From contig JAHQIW010004416.1 in assembly GCA_019055375.1 (NCBI GenBank), positions 1-64,000 on the forward strand: 64,000 nucleotides of DNA. Reading direction: 5' to 3'. Below are positions 24,440-36,100 of the stretch, in pieces. Under the pieces are notes generated by a model. The model was given only the letters and a program-made list of their open reading frames with translations. It searched no databases and was not told where the DNA came from. Position numbers and translations under genes: made by a program. Source of the stretch: Parelaphostrongylus tenuis. Lineage: Eukaryota > Nematoda > Chromadorea > Rhabditida > Metastrongylidae. Position 1 is the stretch's first letter. Every line of letters begins with the position of its first letter.

Positions 24440-25250
24440 CTTTTTTTAATTCTTTTTTTCGGGATTTTAGCAATCAATCGATAGATTAAATCACAGGGAT
24501 TTCAATAATATATTCAGGTTTTAAGAGGACTTGGTATTACGCCACAACAGCCAAGAGAAGATTGGACTCCGCAAAAAATGGATCACCTTAACTATCCTCT
24601 CCATACTTTGATCCATTGGAAAAATCGTCTTTCTTCTGTTTATTGCTCAAGAAATAAATCGATTGCTTAAATAAAAAAATTGAATGGTGTATTTCACTTT
24701 CAAAAAGGCCTTGTTATTGCGCTGAAAGAGCAGAAATGATGATTTGTTCCTCATTCAAAGATTTCTCGATGACCAAGGCCTCTCTTTTATAGCTTCAAAA
24801 ACCAAACGATAGATCAAATCTTGAGGATTCCAATGATCTATTTATGTTTTCAAAAGGACTTTTTACTACGCCACAACAGCCAAAGGGAGATTGGGCTTCG
24901 AAAAAAATGAATCATCTTAACTGTCCTCTCTTCACTTTGATCCACTGGGAAAAACGTATTTCCTTTGATTCAATGTTTAAATAGTCAATCGATGGCTCAA
25001 ATCAAAGATATTAGAGTGGTGTGTTTTACTTTCAAAAAAGCCTTGCTATTGCGTTGAAAAAGCGGAAATGATAATTTGTTCCTCATTTAAAGAGTTCTCG
25101 CTGACCAAGCCCTATCTTACAGTTTCAAAACCAAACGATAGATCAAATTTCAAGTCTTCCAATAATGCAATTGTTTTCTTAAACGAGATTGCTAGTGTTT
25201 CATAACAACCAAAAGAAAATTGGGTTTCGCACTCAACGCTTTTTTTCAGT
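24440..25250. repeat. Tandem array, ~330-bp dimer of ~165-bp units
   Basis: Landmarks recur at a fixed distance: CAACAGCCAAGAGAAGATTGG at 24549, 24877 and (diverged) 25208, and ACCAAACGATAGATCAAAT near 24800 and 25130. The period is about 330 bp, and each period consists of two diverged halves of about 165 bp. Diverged single units of the same family are scattered over the rest of the window. Confidence 0.8.
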
Positions 25251-25920
25251 CTTTCGAAACTCATTCTTCTTTTGGCTATTACAGCGTAATACGCATTCCA
25301 TTCTAAAAACCAAATAGATTATTGGAATTCCGAAGAATTTATCTATCGACTGACTATTGAACCTCCGAAGGAAATGGCTTAGATAGCGAAAAATGTTTGA
25401 TGAGAACAAAATATTATTTTCGCTCTTTCGGAGTAATAGCAAGGCTTTCTGAAGTTGAAATATACCGTTGAATTTCTTTTGATTTAGTCTATCGAATGGT
25501 CACTTAACATTACGAACAAGCGCAAAATAAGCTTCTTCTAAACTGTCGAAGTGGCGAGCAGATAACGGGAAAGTATCGAAAAGAATATGTTTCAGTTTTT
25601 CTTAATTTCCGTATTGTCGACTTATAGCCTGCCATGAACATCATTAGCTTTATCAAGACTATTTTCAAAGAGGTACTCCAACAGATGATTGTAAAGTCTA
25701 TCAAGAATTGCTTCAGCCATATATTAGAAAGTTTTTTTTTCATTTAAGTTTCTTCAAAAGTCGTTCGTTGTGATAGAAGGGTTTTCAAAACCCAACTACC
25801 TAGGACATTGGAAAAAAATATGGAGAAAGAGTTTGAATTGAGTTGTTTTTCGACTGTATAGCCCTTTCTTTTAAAGCGAGATAAGCATAGCTCCAAATTG
25901 TTTGAAAAGGAGATGCTTAG
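25251..25920. repeat. Degenerate continuation of the 165-bp array
   Basis: Weak matches continue to about 25.75 kb (ATCGACTGACTATTGAACC, TTTCAAAGAGG). The open frames here (25233-25442 and 25510-25743, minus) are in this repeat and are not genes. Confidence 0.4.
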
Positions 25921-26109
25921 AGAATTCGACTACGATGGCGCCAGCTGGTTCGCAACCGTTCATACAATCGTTTTTGTACAACGGGACAATGCAAAAAATA
26001 TGCGCTAACAGTATAGAGAGTAATTGCACGATCACAGGCACAGTTTAATTGATCTCTTGTAAATCGTGTGGTGAAAAATAAATTGGTGTAACATTCAAAA
26101 TTCAATTTA

Positions 26110-26232
26110 TTTGACCACCTATTGCGGTGGTATAATGTTACAATCAAGCCAATAATGTAAAGTGTACATAATGTACGTGATGTACATTATTGAGCTTATT
26201 GCAACATCATTCGACCGTAATAGGCGGTCAAA
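26110..26232. repeat. Small inverted-repeat element (MITE-like)
   Basis: TTTGACCACCTATTGCGGTGG at the left (26110-26130) is mirrored at 26212-26232 with few mismatches. The spacer contains the inner near-palindrome GTACATAATGTAC. The size and ends suggest a miniature inverted-repeat element; no direct repeats could be assigned. Confidence 0.5.
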
Positions 26233-26378
26233 AAAATCAAATTCTGATTGATTATTGGAACACAATACTCGTCAGAATAATTTGGGTCCAATGTCAATAG
26301 TGACTGTCCACCCCAGACCGTAGGATTGGCTGTTGACAGATAACGCGTTGGAGCGTAGAAAGAAGGGTGTCAAAACGG

Positions 26379-26450
26379 GCGTCGGTAGCGCAACGGCTCA
26401 GCATGCGCTCCCGGAAAAAGTGAGATCTGGGTTCGAATCACAGCTGACGC
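26379..26450 (+). ncRNA. tRNA-like sequence, 72 nt
   Basis: The ends GCGTCGG and CTGACGC form a 7-bp acceptor stem (one G-U pair). CTGGGTTCGAATCACAG forms a T-arm with the standard TTCGAAT loop in the right position, and TAGCGCAACGG is A-box-like. The D-arm and anticodon arm fold poorly, so a functional tRNA is unlikely. It probably serves, or served, as an internal polymerase III promoter. Confidence 0.55.
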
Positions 26451-26975
26451 AATTGTTCCTGCACACCGCTCCACACTACTGGCTCCGTGGGTCCGATTTC
26501 TTCGCGAAAGGTATAGAAGAAAGATATGATGCTCAGCGAATCCCTAGATCGAGAAGGACTCACTGGGCTACTCTCTCACGCGATAGGGAAAAATGGAAGT
26601 GTTGTTGGTACCCGCTCGAGTCAATCCACGATCAACAGGACGACAGGTGATGCAGGTGATTGGTGAAACGGCTGCGCCAGTTTGCGCCGCATAAAGGAAC
26701 ACCAAGCTGACAAGCGTAACGCTAAACCAAACACCCCACTAGGCTCGAATAGGACAGAGAGACATAGCGCAGCAGATTTCAAAACGAAAGTCACCATCCC
26801 TTACACAGGAACAAAAAACATCAGCGTCCAAGATTCCAGCCCGCTTTGGATTAACGCCAGCAATTCAAACATGAACCGCAAAGAAGAATGCCTCATAATG
26901 GCAAGTGATACGAGTGAGACAGTCATTTTGATTCTGAACGTTCCTTACGAGTCCATGTGATTTCCGCAAGATGGT

Positions 26976-27308
26976 CTCCACTGGAACTATGCAATGGAAG
27001 ATTCACAAAAAACGATGAGTATGTTGAAAATCTTTGTGTTGGTCTTTGTGTCTGATGCGATTGGATTATAGGAGTGACGATTTCTAATAAAGTAATAGAG
27101 GTGATTGGCTGACTGAACTGTGGACAATCTGATCTTTTCAAGCTTTGCAGAAGGTCATATCGCTGAAATGTCAACTGTTTGAATATATGATATCATAAAA
27201 ACCTCATATTAAGCTCATTTGGAAAACAAAGAAAAATCGCAGAATGCCGAGGTTAAGAGATAGTCGACCTTGAAACCTACAGTTTTTTTCTCACAGCGAC
27301 AAAGTTAG
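26976..27308. other. Intergenic DNA, possible PLE 3' flank
   Basis: No gene recognised between the PLE C-terminus and the SINE. Confidence 0.35.
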
Positions 27309-27616
27309 CTTGAAGGATAAAGGATAAAGCTCTCGGCGTTGGTCACTCCCTGAGAGATGCGCCATGCATTCGTCTTCAATTTCTAACTGCGCTTGAGGTG
27401 ATTAAATGCATATCTGGCCTTTACAACGACTCGTGGTGGCTTTTCGCTAAATCGAGTCAGTGCTGCTTATCCTCCCAGACAAGCCTTAGGCCAGTCTGGT
27501 ACCAATTTACCAACCCCGGAGGGATGACTGGCTTGGTGAGCAACGAGCGCGAAATCTAACCATTGACCTTGTGTGCGACGCAGGGCACCTCTAACCACTG
27601 CGCCACATGCGCTCTT
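27309..27616 (-). mobile_element. tRNA-derived SINE, full length
   Basis: A third full-length copy, in minus orientation. The tail at the left is AAGGATAAAGGATAAAGCTC, two copies of a 7-bp unit. The tRNA-like head at the right reads GAGCGCATGTGGCGCAGTGG. Imperfect direct repeats AAAGTTAG (27301-27308) and AAAGTTGG (27617-27624) flank it. Confidence 0.88.
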
Positions 27617-27624
27617 AAAGTTGG

Positions 27625-28395
27625 ATTACAAACAAGAATTTACTACACAATACTAAAAAATCCGCGGTGAAGTCGAAACAGCGCACTCTGATAGCAAGAT
27701 GGTATCGTTTCTTCGTTGGTAAAACGCAGTGTGAAGGCCGTATCACAAACAAGCTTAGTGTCAACATCGACATTCCTCAAGCTATCGAATGGATATTAAA
27801 ACATCGACCGAATTGCTTATGACGAGGTTGTACAAACCAGCCGCATATAAAAAAAACATTGTCTAAAAGCAATCGTATTCTATCTACTGGAGTAGCAATG
27901 GCGGAAAGCGTTGTTCTACCGTAAAAACGCCAATGATGGAGTAAACTTCTCTTTAACGAGTTTTTTAGGGCCAAGGCCGAGCGGCTAGATTGCTCGTTCT
28001 GGCACTCAACAACGAACGACCTATGAAAGTCATATCCAGGGTATTCTTGAAGTTGCAAAGAGACACGCTCAACCAGTATCCTATATTGCTCATGAAAAAA
28101 GCCAGAAAAAAGGCTTGCATGCTAGAATCACTGGGATCTGCACAGTGGGAAAATTTTGTGATGGGTTAAATAGAAAACAAACATAAAAGAAGAAACATCG
28201 TCATCAAGATCCACGATGAAGTCAATGTACACAATATCTAGTTCTTTGATATGGGTAGATCTGATCGTATTTTGCTTTTTTTTTGTTGAAACTCAGTACA
28301 TTTCTCTCACTAAGAATTGTGATAAATATTACAATTCTATTTATGCGCAGAAAATAGCGAAAAAGTAATATCACTCACAGGTAGCAAAAAAAAAT
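27625..28395. other. Intergenic DNA, no gene recognised
   Basis: No recognised exon or element; minus open frame 27777-28058 has no known motif. Confidence 0.4.
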
Positions 28396-28399
28396 TAGT

Positions 28400-29140
28400 T
28401 TTCTGAATAGAGTATAGCTGAGACGTCTTTGATGTGCAGGTGCTTCTATGACATCGAATGACCGGCTCAGCAAGGAATCAGTGACGTAGAAAAACATGAG
28501 ATTCTATGTTGTGTATGACAAGGAATTGTCAAAGTATGCTAAAATATCTTGCAAAATGTAAAAAATCCATGCTATCAGGTTTTCATCTGTTTTAATTAAC
28601 TAAAATTCAAAGCGGAAACTCGTCGATTAACGTAAACAGCATTCTGTACTGCTCAATATCTGAATTCGAATACGTAATCTGCGGATTAATCCTTTTTGAT
28701 GTCATTCAGTTTACATCAGCTAGCACGGGCAATTTTCGAAGGTTGAATGAACACATTTCTAGTTGAATTCTTCGTTAAGCTGTCGCAGTCGATCCCAATT
28801 TGGTTAATCATAACAATTTTCCGTTGTTTTCGTCCATGTAATTCTTCTTCAACTAATTATTTTTTGGCCGCTAGCGAAGTGGCAATAGTAATATTCTTGA
28901 ACAATATATACAGCAGATTCCTTTATGTGAATTTTCCATTTGAAACTTCCTCAGCTGCTTTTGAAAGAAAGAGCCAAATCCAAATTTATCACATCACACT
29001 TTAATGCTATTTGATGCGTTGCTCTGATAATCATAACTCAGAATATTTGTCTGTTTATTGCTGCCGTATTGCTACAGTAGATAGCAGCCAAATGAAAATG
29101 TTTGCTTTAATACACCATAGTTTAATTTTAGTGCCCGCCG
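28400..29140. repeat. Duplicated flank, matches 55,590-56,250
   Basis: Shared landmarks in the same order include ATGACATCGAATG, AAATATCTTGCAAA, GATTAATCC.TTTTGATGTCAT, CATCAGCTAGC and TGCCTGTTTATTGCTGCCGT. This is the region downstream of copies B and D, showing that the duplicated unit is larger than the gene. Confidence 0.7.
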
Positions 29141-31494
29141 CCAGTAGCAATCGCCGAGAAGAATTTTCAGGATCTCGTCCTAATGGACGAGATGTCAACA
29201 TGCGAACCGCTCGGTTTACTACACTTTGCCACATTGCTCTAGATCAACTCGCTAAACTGGTGTTTGTGGTTTGCAATTAAACCTCGCTTCACAGAATAAA
29301 GTAATATATGAGGAAGAATAAATTTTATATCGAAAGAGATCCTGAAGTTCTCAGAGGTGGACTGGATACAGGCATTATCTCACATTCGGATTTCGGGGCG
29401 GTCTCTGCAGCAACGTACATACGTGGTCGCCTTGATCCATATTATCACAAATTGCCGTCACTGTGTTATCGATTATGATGCAATCCATTTTCATCGATTT
29501 GACTGCAGTCAATTATGAGCCTCATGATGACATCTCGTCTAATACAGTGAGAACACTGGAAGCAGTTCACCACAGATTTTCTTTCATTATTTTTAACTTT
29601 TTGAATCATCGACTAAAACACTGAGCGACGTACCGCTCTCAAGAAAGGATGCATAAAAATTGGGTAGTCATATGTTAGACTGCGACAAACGAATATTTGA
29701 CCTCATTCGCTGGACAAGAATATTCCATAAGAGTGCGCAGTCATGCAATCATTCGAAGGCATGTATCTCTGGCTAGGATCGCACGTGCGCGGTTTTCGGA
29801 AAAGCCTTTTTATAACGCTTTAACATCTAAAATTAAACTGCGTATCAAGGTCTCTGCACGCTTTCATTTTTCTAACGCGTTCAACACACGGGAGTCACGA
29901 AGAGCGTATGACCGTATAAAGAAAATCTCGTAGTATCTATGACAATCGTTATATATGGAGCTTATTCTAAAGCGAAGAAAAATATCAGCTGAGTATAAGC
30001 TGCACCTCGCACGTCTAACTGTCAGGGGACTTCGATCGTTCGTCCCCCTCTCCCCAGCCCATGTATTTGTCTGTAAACAAGCGAGGCGAATATGTGAAAA
30101 TTGATCTCATATTCCCCGCTTGACTTCAGTGAAGCGGTCTTTCTATATAATAAGTGCACTATTGAAATCGTTGTTATTCAGGCTATTGAATAATTACTAA
30201 TATTGTAAAGAAAGAATTCTTTCTGGCGAGGTGTAAAACACAAATATTTTTCTTTTTCTACAACTTTATCAAAAGAGCTTTTCCAAAAGGCAACACATTT
30301 TTCAGTTCCCCGAGAACTGTGCTATCGAGGGAGTACTAGAGGAGCTTTGTCCAGCAAAATATGGGCGAGATAAGAAAAAAATGTGTTACGGTGTAACATA
30401 ATTTTACTTTGCATTTTATAGCGTTACAAGGGGTGATTTGAAAATCCGACCACGTATAACTCTAACAAGAGATTTATCTTTCTGAATATCTACTAGCACT
30501 ATTGTGAAAAATTCTTGTCCAACAAATGAGGACGATTATACATTTGCTGTCGTCTGACATATAAGTACCAAAAGTCTGGTAGTTGCTTGAATTTCAGAGA
30601 GTAATGAAGACAGCCACTCTTTTTTAAATCTGCTGTAATTCTGCTTCAAGTTTTCAGAAACCAAAGATAGAATACTAACGCGGATCTGGGTCCGCTTCAC
30701 CGAAACACTCATTAGAGCACATGAGCGCTGTGTAAGTGATTGTCACAGTAAGTTGGCCTAAAATGGTCGAGATGACAGCTTCAGATAGAAGTGCTCTACG
30801 AACTCGGTTCTCCAGAACTTCAAAGACCTAAAGAGCGAGTTTTCCCGAAAATTTGAAGAAATTACTCGGGAGTGTCTTTGAACAGTTTGTCCTAAACGAA
30901 GAATAACACGTAAACATTCAGAGACTGACACGTTGCCAAGCGATTGAAACTCACTTTCTACGCCTTTTCATACACCGGATAAGAGAAGAAAACAATCTGT
31001 CTCCAAGAAGTGCACCTTACTGTTTGTCTTACAAGGCGTCCTACAAATCCTCTGGCCCCTGCCTCGTTGGTTGCAATACCAGGAGCGTGCGCGGGCACAT
31101 TAGTTGCGGTGGAGCAACACAGCGTCAGGCAAAGTAAAGCCAGTGACGGTGAAGTTCCTAGTGCTCCCTGCAACAGGGTTCGATGTTTTTTGCGATAAAT
31201 AATTGGCACAAATTTGCAATGTTAAATGAATCCTCTCCTTTTTTTACCCAAGATTCAAATTTTTCGTCATGCGACTTGGACTGCGATAACTTTGGCGCAC
31301 TAATCTAGTGGTAACCATATTCACTCTGCTAAGGATCATGCGTCTGAGACTATGAATATTCACAGCACTGTAGTAAATTTCAATAAATTACCTTGACGTG
31401 CCGGCATAACTCCACATCCAAACAGTGTCGAAATTGTGGCCAACAGTGAAAATATAGAGGGATCGGTCAAAGCTCCCGCTAGGCGTGTGAGCAT
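29054..31494 (-). pseudogene. Secreted-protein family copy B (pseudogene)
   Basis: Five exons on the minus strand. Exon 1 (31398-31494) opens MLTRLAGALTDPSIFSLLAT and ends FGCGVMPA, a good signal peptide. Exon 2 (31021-31167) starts STRNFTVTGFTLP, but its net length change throws it out of frame and introduces a stop. Exon 3 (30701-30827) is fully open (VFEVLENRVRRALL ... VTITYTALMC) with intact splice sites. Exon 4 (29331-29502) has an early stop and a lost donor (GT to AT). Exon 5 (about 29145-29270) has lost its acceptor and contains a stop. A polyadenylation signal at 29054-29059 is kept. The mixture of one clean exon and several dead ones suggests fairly recent inactivation. Confidence 0.8.
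29690..29950 (+). repeat. Dispersed ~165-bp repeat inside copy B intron 3
   Basis: Landmarks AATCATTCGAAGGC and TATAACGCTTTAACATC match other units. Further units lie at about 30.15-30.6 kb, also within this intron. Confidence 0.45.
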
Positions 31495-31499
31495 TTTCA

Positions 31500-32279
31500 G
31501 TTACTATAGAGCTAAACAAATATTTTGTACTGAACTTAGGATAATTTGACATCTCTTACTGCAAATCATTTACAAGGCATCAATGGATTTGGTGCTCAGC
31601 ACTTCTATGTGAGTGGTGTCGCCTTGGTATCTTTTTTGAATTTCCCAGGAGTTCCAAATTACAAATCGCTTGACAGTAGTCTTTAAGAACACGTTATGCA
31701 AAGTATTCCATTAGAGCATGGGAATGATCGAACAATGAGACAATATGCTTTCAATTTTCTAATGACTACAAGCAGCATACAATTGACTATTGAACGAATT
31801 TTTAATAAATGCACCAATTCCTCAAAAATTGGGCATGAAAATCCCGCATTCTCATTTCAGATGCTTCGACATGAAATACCCACCTTCCCAAAACAATATA
31901 TCTGCAATCGACGGAGCTCCAAATTTATATGAGCACCTTTGAGAGTACTTTCCAAAAAATTTCGATCAACAAAAACAGCACAGCTTTCTTTTCTGAACGT
32001 TTCTGACAATAAATAATTTACGAAGCAGCAAGCGCATTTCTAAGTTTTGATGCTCACATTACCTTCTTGCATATATACACCGATAAAATCTCTGCTAAAG
32101 GAAGAGTCGATTGATACTCAAAATAGAAGCTTCTACAGATTTTCCTGGAAGATTCAGAAACATGGTGCATTAACATGTCATCAAGAAAAACCAGTAAAGG
32201 GAAGCAGAAATGAAGTTTTGTCAAAATAGATTGTTGGCGAACAGCTTCAAGACATTGAATCATAATGTTAAAAAAAAGG
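31500..32279. other. Intergenic DNA, no gene recognised
   Basis: The open frames at 31696-31932 and 32047-32229 show no motif and no family resemblance. Confidence 0.4.
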
Positions 32280-33110
32280 AGAATCTCTCATTTCAATGAA
32301 ATTGCCAATGTCAAGATGGGCGCAGTGGACCTTGTCAAGAAACCAAGTGTGATGAAGCTGAGCAGAGGCTTTTTGGATCACCATTGGAACTTTTCAAATT
32401 TTCTGTGAAAGTAGAATTTTATGAAATGACTTCAAATGTTCCACAGTTTACTTGCAAAACAGAATTTGATATGCATTTCATATTATACCGCATTCCATCT
32501 GTGTAGCTTATATTAGTAAAATCATTTCAGAAGTCCGAAGCTAAGTTTTCTTAGATATGCGGTCAATGCGACCCATTCGTACCCTAAGTTTTTAGAGTAA
32601 TCCGATATTCTACTCAAAACAACACTCTAAAGCAAATGTAGTTTTGTTCTATAACAACGAAAACTAAAAACTGCGATTACGACATCTTCGGCAGTGCAAT
32701 AGTGGTGCTCCAGGTCATATGAAAGCAGTGCAGCCTGCACTGGATTAGAAATCGGACTATGCAGTGCTTCCCATTGACCGTTATGCCTCCTACAGATTTA
32801 ATAATCTTTAAGAAAACATTTTCTTTGCTGCGGAAGTCTCATGTGTGAAAAGCAGAAGTATTTCACCCATTGCAAGAAGTTAGCCAAATTTTCTGACTTG
32901 GAACATAATTTTGTTTTGTCTGTATGACAATTGACAATTGGAGAGCACTATTAGTGGTGTGGAATCATAGACTCTGCTGTGAGTTTTTTACGAGCGCTTG
33001 AAGAGTGAACAGTTTGGTGCTATGGAACTTCCGTGTTTGAAGTAGGTTCCTGTGTTAAAACTTTTGTGCCGCTTTACTTTGAATGCTGATCGACGGACAA
33101 TACCGATATA
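32280..33110. repeat. Diverged duplicate of 42,590-43,420
   Basis: Landmark pairs in the same order include AAATCATTTCAGAAGTCCGAAGC with the matching block near 42,836, TTAGAGTAATCCGATATTC with GGGTAATTCGAATATTC, and GAGTTTTTTACGAGCG with GAGTTTCTTACGAGCG. No certain exon was found, though AKKGSVVLLSRS-like and VKKPSVMKLSRG-like frames face each other at the left ends and could be remains of a coding exon. Confidence 0.55.
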
Positions 33111-33379
33111 AAAATCATCCGACAATCTCAGTGCGATGTGGAACTAAATTATAGATTTTGATCACTGCTGCTACCAAGCCTTTCATTGAGAATAATATAA
33201 CCACATCTCTTTCACAACTATTTTCTATGGTTTGTCATCACTTGTGTCATATGCTGTCCCACTTATCGTCTAGTGACTCGAGCACATTTTAGTGAAAGTC
33301 CATTTTTTCGTTTCGTGTGAAAGTGAATCCTACTCGGCTCTTCCAGCTGAGACATTCGTTGGTCATCATCTCTTCTTAG

Positions 33380-33905
33380 GTCTTTCGTGAAGCAATGGTT
33401 GTTGTTAATACGTAATAAGTGCTCTTCCCACCTAATCTACGAAGCTTGTCGTACAGAACACCATCTATGATTTTAAGTCGATGAGTTTGGAACTTCATTC
33501 ACTCTTGCTTTTCGAGAAATATGGGGTGCTCCTGCATTGACCTTTCAAATACGTTCAAAAACGCCATTTAACCTTTCATTCTGTCTACGTAGCGCACAGG
33601 TCTCCGCAGCATACGTTTAGGTAATTATAACCGCTGAGCCGAAAAGATGGGCACAAAATTGGATGTTCTTCTTTCCTCTCACTGCTTTCATTCTCGACGC
33701 CCTGGAGGACCCCGCCAGCCGCATGCTTGCAAATCTCCAATCTGGAGCTAGCTTGCTTATTATATTAACTTAAAGTGGCGTAACTCCTTAACCATGAAAA
33801 TTGATTCGATGAAGTATTGTCAGGAATCTCCTTATCCACAAGTGTTATCAAATTCGGTCAACACTCGCATCGCCTAGCTCATGATTGGTGCTATGAGATA
33901 GATGT
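33380..33905 (-). mobile_element. RTE fragment, old diverged copy
   Basis: Minus-strand sequence resembling the region of copy 2 around 51.05-51.45 kb: the CATCGACCTTTCG segment appears as CATTGACCTTTCA, followed by TTCTGTCTACGTAGCG and GAAAAGATGGGCAC blocks in the same order. It is more diverged than the other RTE copies and has many stops, so it is an older insertion or a separate RTE subfamily. It encodes nothing functional. Confidence 0.75.
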
Positions 33906-35164
33906 ATTAAGAAACAGAAGAGTATGTGTTCTAAACCATCAAATTTTACTCTCAGGTTGCCTCGAATCAATGCTCATATGACGATCTGGGAAGCGGCTGT
34001 GCATGTTATTGTTGCCAATGAACCCTTGTTGAGTTACTCTCTCTTCACATCAAAAGTAGTATAGATATATTGTAATGCAACAGATGTATACGTCTAAACT
34101 GGAAATGTAATTCCTGGTGCGCAGCATGTCAACAGCTGACTTTGACTGACTCCAGATGCACAAAGGACTGTCGATTCGTTGGTTATGAAGCTTTCAAGTC
34201 CGACTAAATTGTCGGAAACTTTCACAGAAATATCTTACATCCTGTCCTTTTCGAAAAACTTGCCTGAGGTTCGTATATATTTTTTTAAGATAACAGAGTC
34301 GTTTTGGTAATCTGTTTCATTCAAACTAGACCTACTATATACACCAAATCGAACCTTCAAGGTACATTCTATTATCTAGTAAAAGTCAGAGGCAACAATA
34401 ATTTTCGAAATTCATCTACTACGCAAACTTGCCACTCAACTTGTTATGCGGGAGAAACACCGGTGTGTTGTCACACTATGATTTATAAAGGTTTTAGATT
34501 AGAGAATGAATCTGAAATGAGATGACGTATTAAATTGATGTATAGACACCCTTTGCTTCTATTCAGTCTCGGACTCTCAAAATTCGTCGAAAAACATTGA
34601 TAGACTTTTGCTCCGGTGTTCTTGTGCAGCGCGCCACTATTCTTACTGCTTTGTCAAAGTCATTATATTATGTCTTATCGTCCTGTGCATCTCTAAAGGA
34701 GCACTCTTCCAAATTTCCAATTCACATGTAGGTTTTCTTTATACAGCACAAAGCCGTCTATTGCTTCTCCTGAGTATCAATCACAACTTGCCTTCTAAGA
34801 GATCAGGTATTTTGTGAGTGACTTCGTGCAGACTCCGATCCTAAGGACTTATCGCCCACTCCTCTGCCTCCCATATACAGTCGTCCAGGTGATTTCGAAC
34901 CAGTCGACAATGTAATGTCCTAGGTGAAATCGCTATAATTTTTGATGAGTTGTTGATACATATTTCGGGCAGTGGTTTCTTCGCTTGTGAGGAATGAGAG
35001 TAGAGGCATTGCATAGATATGTTTCAATCTTATGATTTAACAGCAGAGTGATCGACGAAGACTGAGAACTGTGTCTTCAACCTCGAACTTACAAGCAACG
35101 ACAAGCTCGAGTTTTTTGCCATGTTTGCCTCATTATGAAACCTTTATTTGTACATAATATCTTC
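33906..35164. other. Intergenic DNA, no gene recognised
   Basis: A B-box-like TGGTTCGAAATCACC on the minus strand near 34890 stands alone without a tRNA fold. No other feature was recognised. Confidence 0.4.
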
Positions 35165-35325
35165 TTGGTACCAGACTGGTCTCAGACTTGTTTGGGAAGA
35201 TAAGCAGCATTGACTCGGCTGAGCGGTAGGCCACCGCGAGTCATTGTAAAGGCCAGATATGCATTCAGTCACATCAAGCGAAGTTAATAATTGAAGACGA
35301 ATGTATGGCGCATCCCTCAGGGATT
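35165..35325 (+). mobile_element. tRNA-derived SINE, 5'-truncated
   Basis: Only the 3' half is present, from TTGGTACCAGACTGGTCTC through GCCAGATATGCATTCAGTCA to GGCGCATCCCTCAGGGATT. The tRNA-like head and the ATCCTTT tail are missing. Confidence 0.85.
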
Positions 35326-35329
35326 ACCT

Positions 35330-36100
35330 TTCGAAATATTATTGTGAGAGTTTTTTTTGACAGCTTTCCAATACGCTATTGTCATGAATGCAATGAAACG
35401 CAATAAATAACTTGCGATAGATATGTTATTCAAATCGTTTTTATCATTCTCTGTTTGACGCGACTGCAGATGTAACTGACATTTTGACGGTCTTCCTTGG
35501 GATATAACTCGCACCACAGCTGGACAGGATTCGCCAATTTACGGAATGCAAACGCTCTCAGCTCTTATTTCTATTGTCAACTTCGACAGCTGTATGGGGA
35601 AACATCTTTACATAAAAACAAATCGCTCTCGGCAAATTTGTACTGCTGACGATTTGATTGTGCGAATATGTGAATTCGAAAATGATCCTTTCCTGATGTT
35701 ATTCAGTTGACATCAGCTAGAAAATGTGAGCACTTCTTGATGAAGGGGCGAAAAAATGTGCAACTAACGCGTCAAATTGCTGTTGGGGTAGATCCAGTTC
35801 TAGTTATTTTTATCAAACCTTTCATTGTTTATGTTCTTGCAGTCCTTCTTTGACTGGTTTCTTTATGGCCAATAATGAGGCAGCAACAGAAGCATTTCTT
35901 CAAATTAAAAACGAGAAGTTTGCCTTATGTGAGTTTTCCATCTGCAAATTTCTGTAACTTTCTGAAGAAAGCTCTAGAATGAACTTCATCGCATTTTACA
36001 TGTACACTTTGAGGCACTAAACTTAACTCTCTAAGATTTTTTCGTCCATTGCTGCTGTAATGCTGCAAGAATTATTGGCCAGGGAAAGTGTTTGCTTTGA
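35330..36100. other. Duplicated downstream flank of copy C
   Basis: The stretch at about 35.69-35.75 kb (GATGTTATTCAGTTGACATC) matches the flanks at 28.7 and 55.9 kb. No gene is seen. Confidence 0.5.

Larger units (their letters stand above)
26089..26658 (+). mobile_element. Chimeric SINE-like insert: tRNA-like plus RTE 3' end
   Basis: The 570-bp insert is flanked by the direct repeat ATTGGTG (26082-26088 and 26659-26665). From left to right it holds an inverted-repeat segment (26110-26232), unique sequence, a 72-nt tRNA-like stretch (26379-26450), and from about 26490 the last 170 bp of RTE, including RRTHWATLSRDREKW, ending in GACGACAGGTGATGCAGGTG. A tRNA-like promoter joined to a LINE 3' end is the normal build of a SINE that borrows LINE machinery. 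Only one copy is seen here, so a chance assembly cannot be excluded. Confidence 0.65.
25925..26975 (+). pseudogene. PLE fragment split by a 570-bp insertion
   Basis: The left part (25925-26088) encodes QLVRNRSYNRFCTTGQC and, in another frame, the linker and LIDLL.IVW stretch of the GIY-YIG nuclease. The right part (26659-26960) resumes at the GETGRP position and continues RIKEHQADKRNAKPNTPLGS, ADFKTKVTI and NMNRKEECLIMA, the C-terminal end of PLE proteins. The two parts join if 26089-26658 is removed. Frameshifts and stops are present; the reverse transcriptase is missing. Confidence 0.8.

Noticed and set aside
31265..31345. GGCGCACTAATCTAGTGGTAA as a tRNA
   Set aside because: A-box-like only; no T-arm and no closing stem.
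34870..34925. B-box-like TGGTTCGAAATCACC as part of a tRNA
   Set aside because: No cloverleaf on the minus strand and no A-box upstream.
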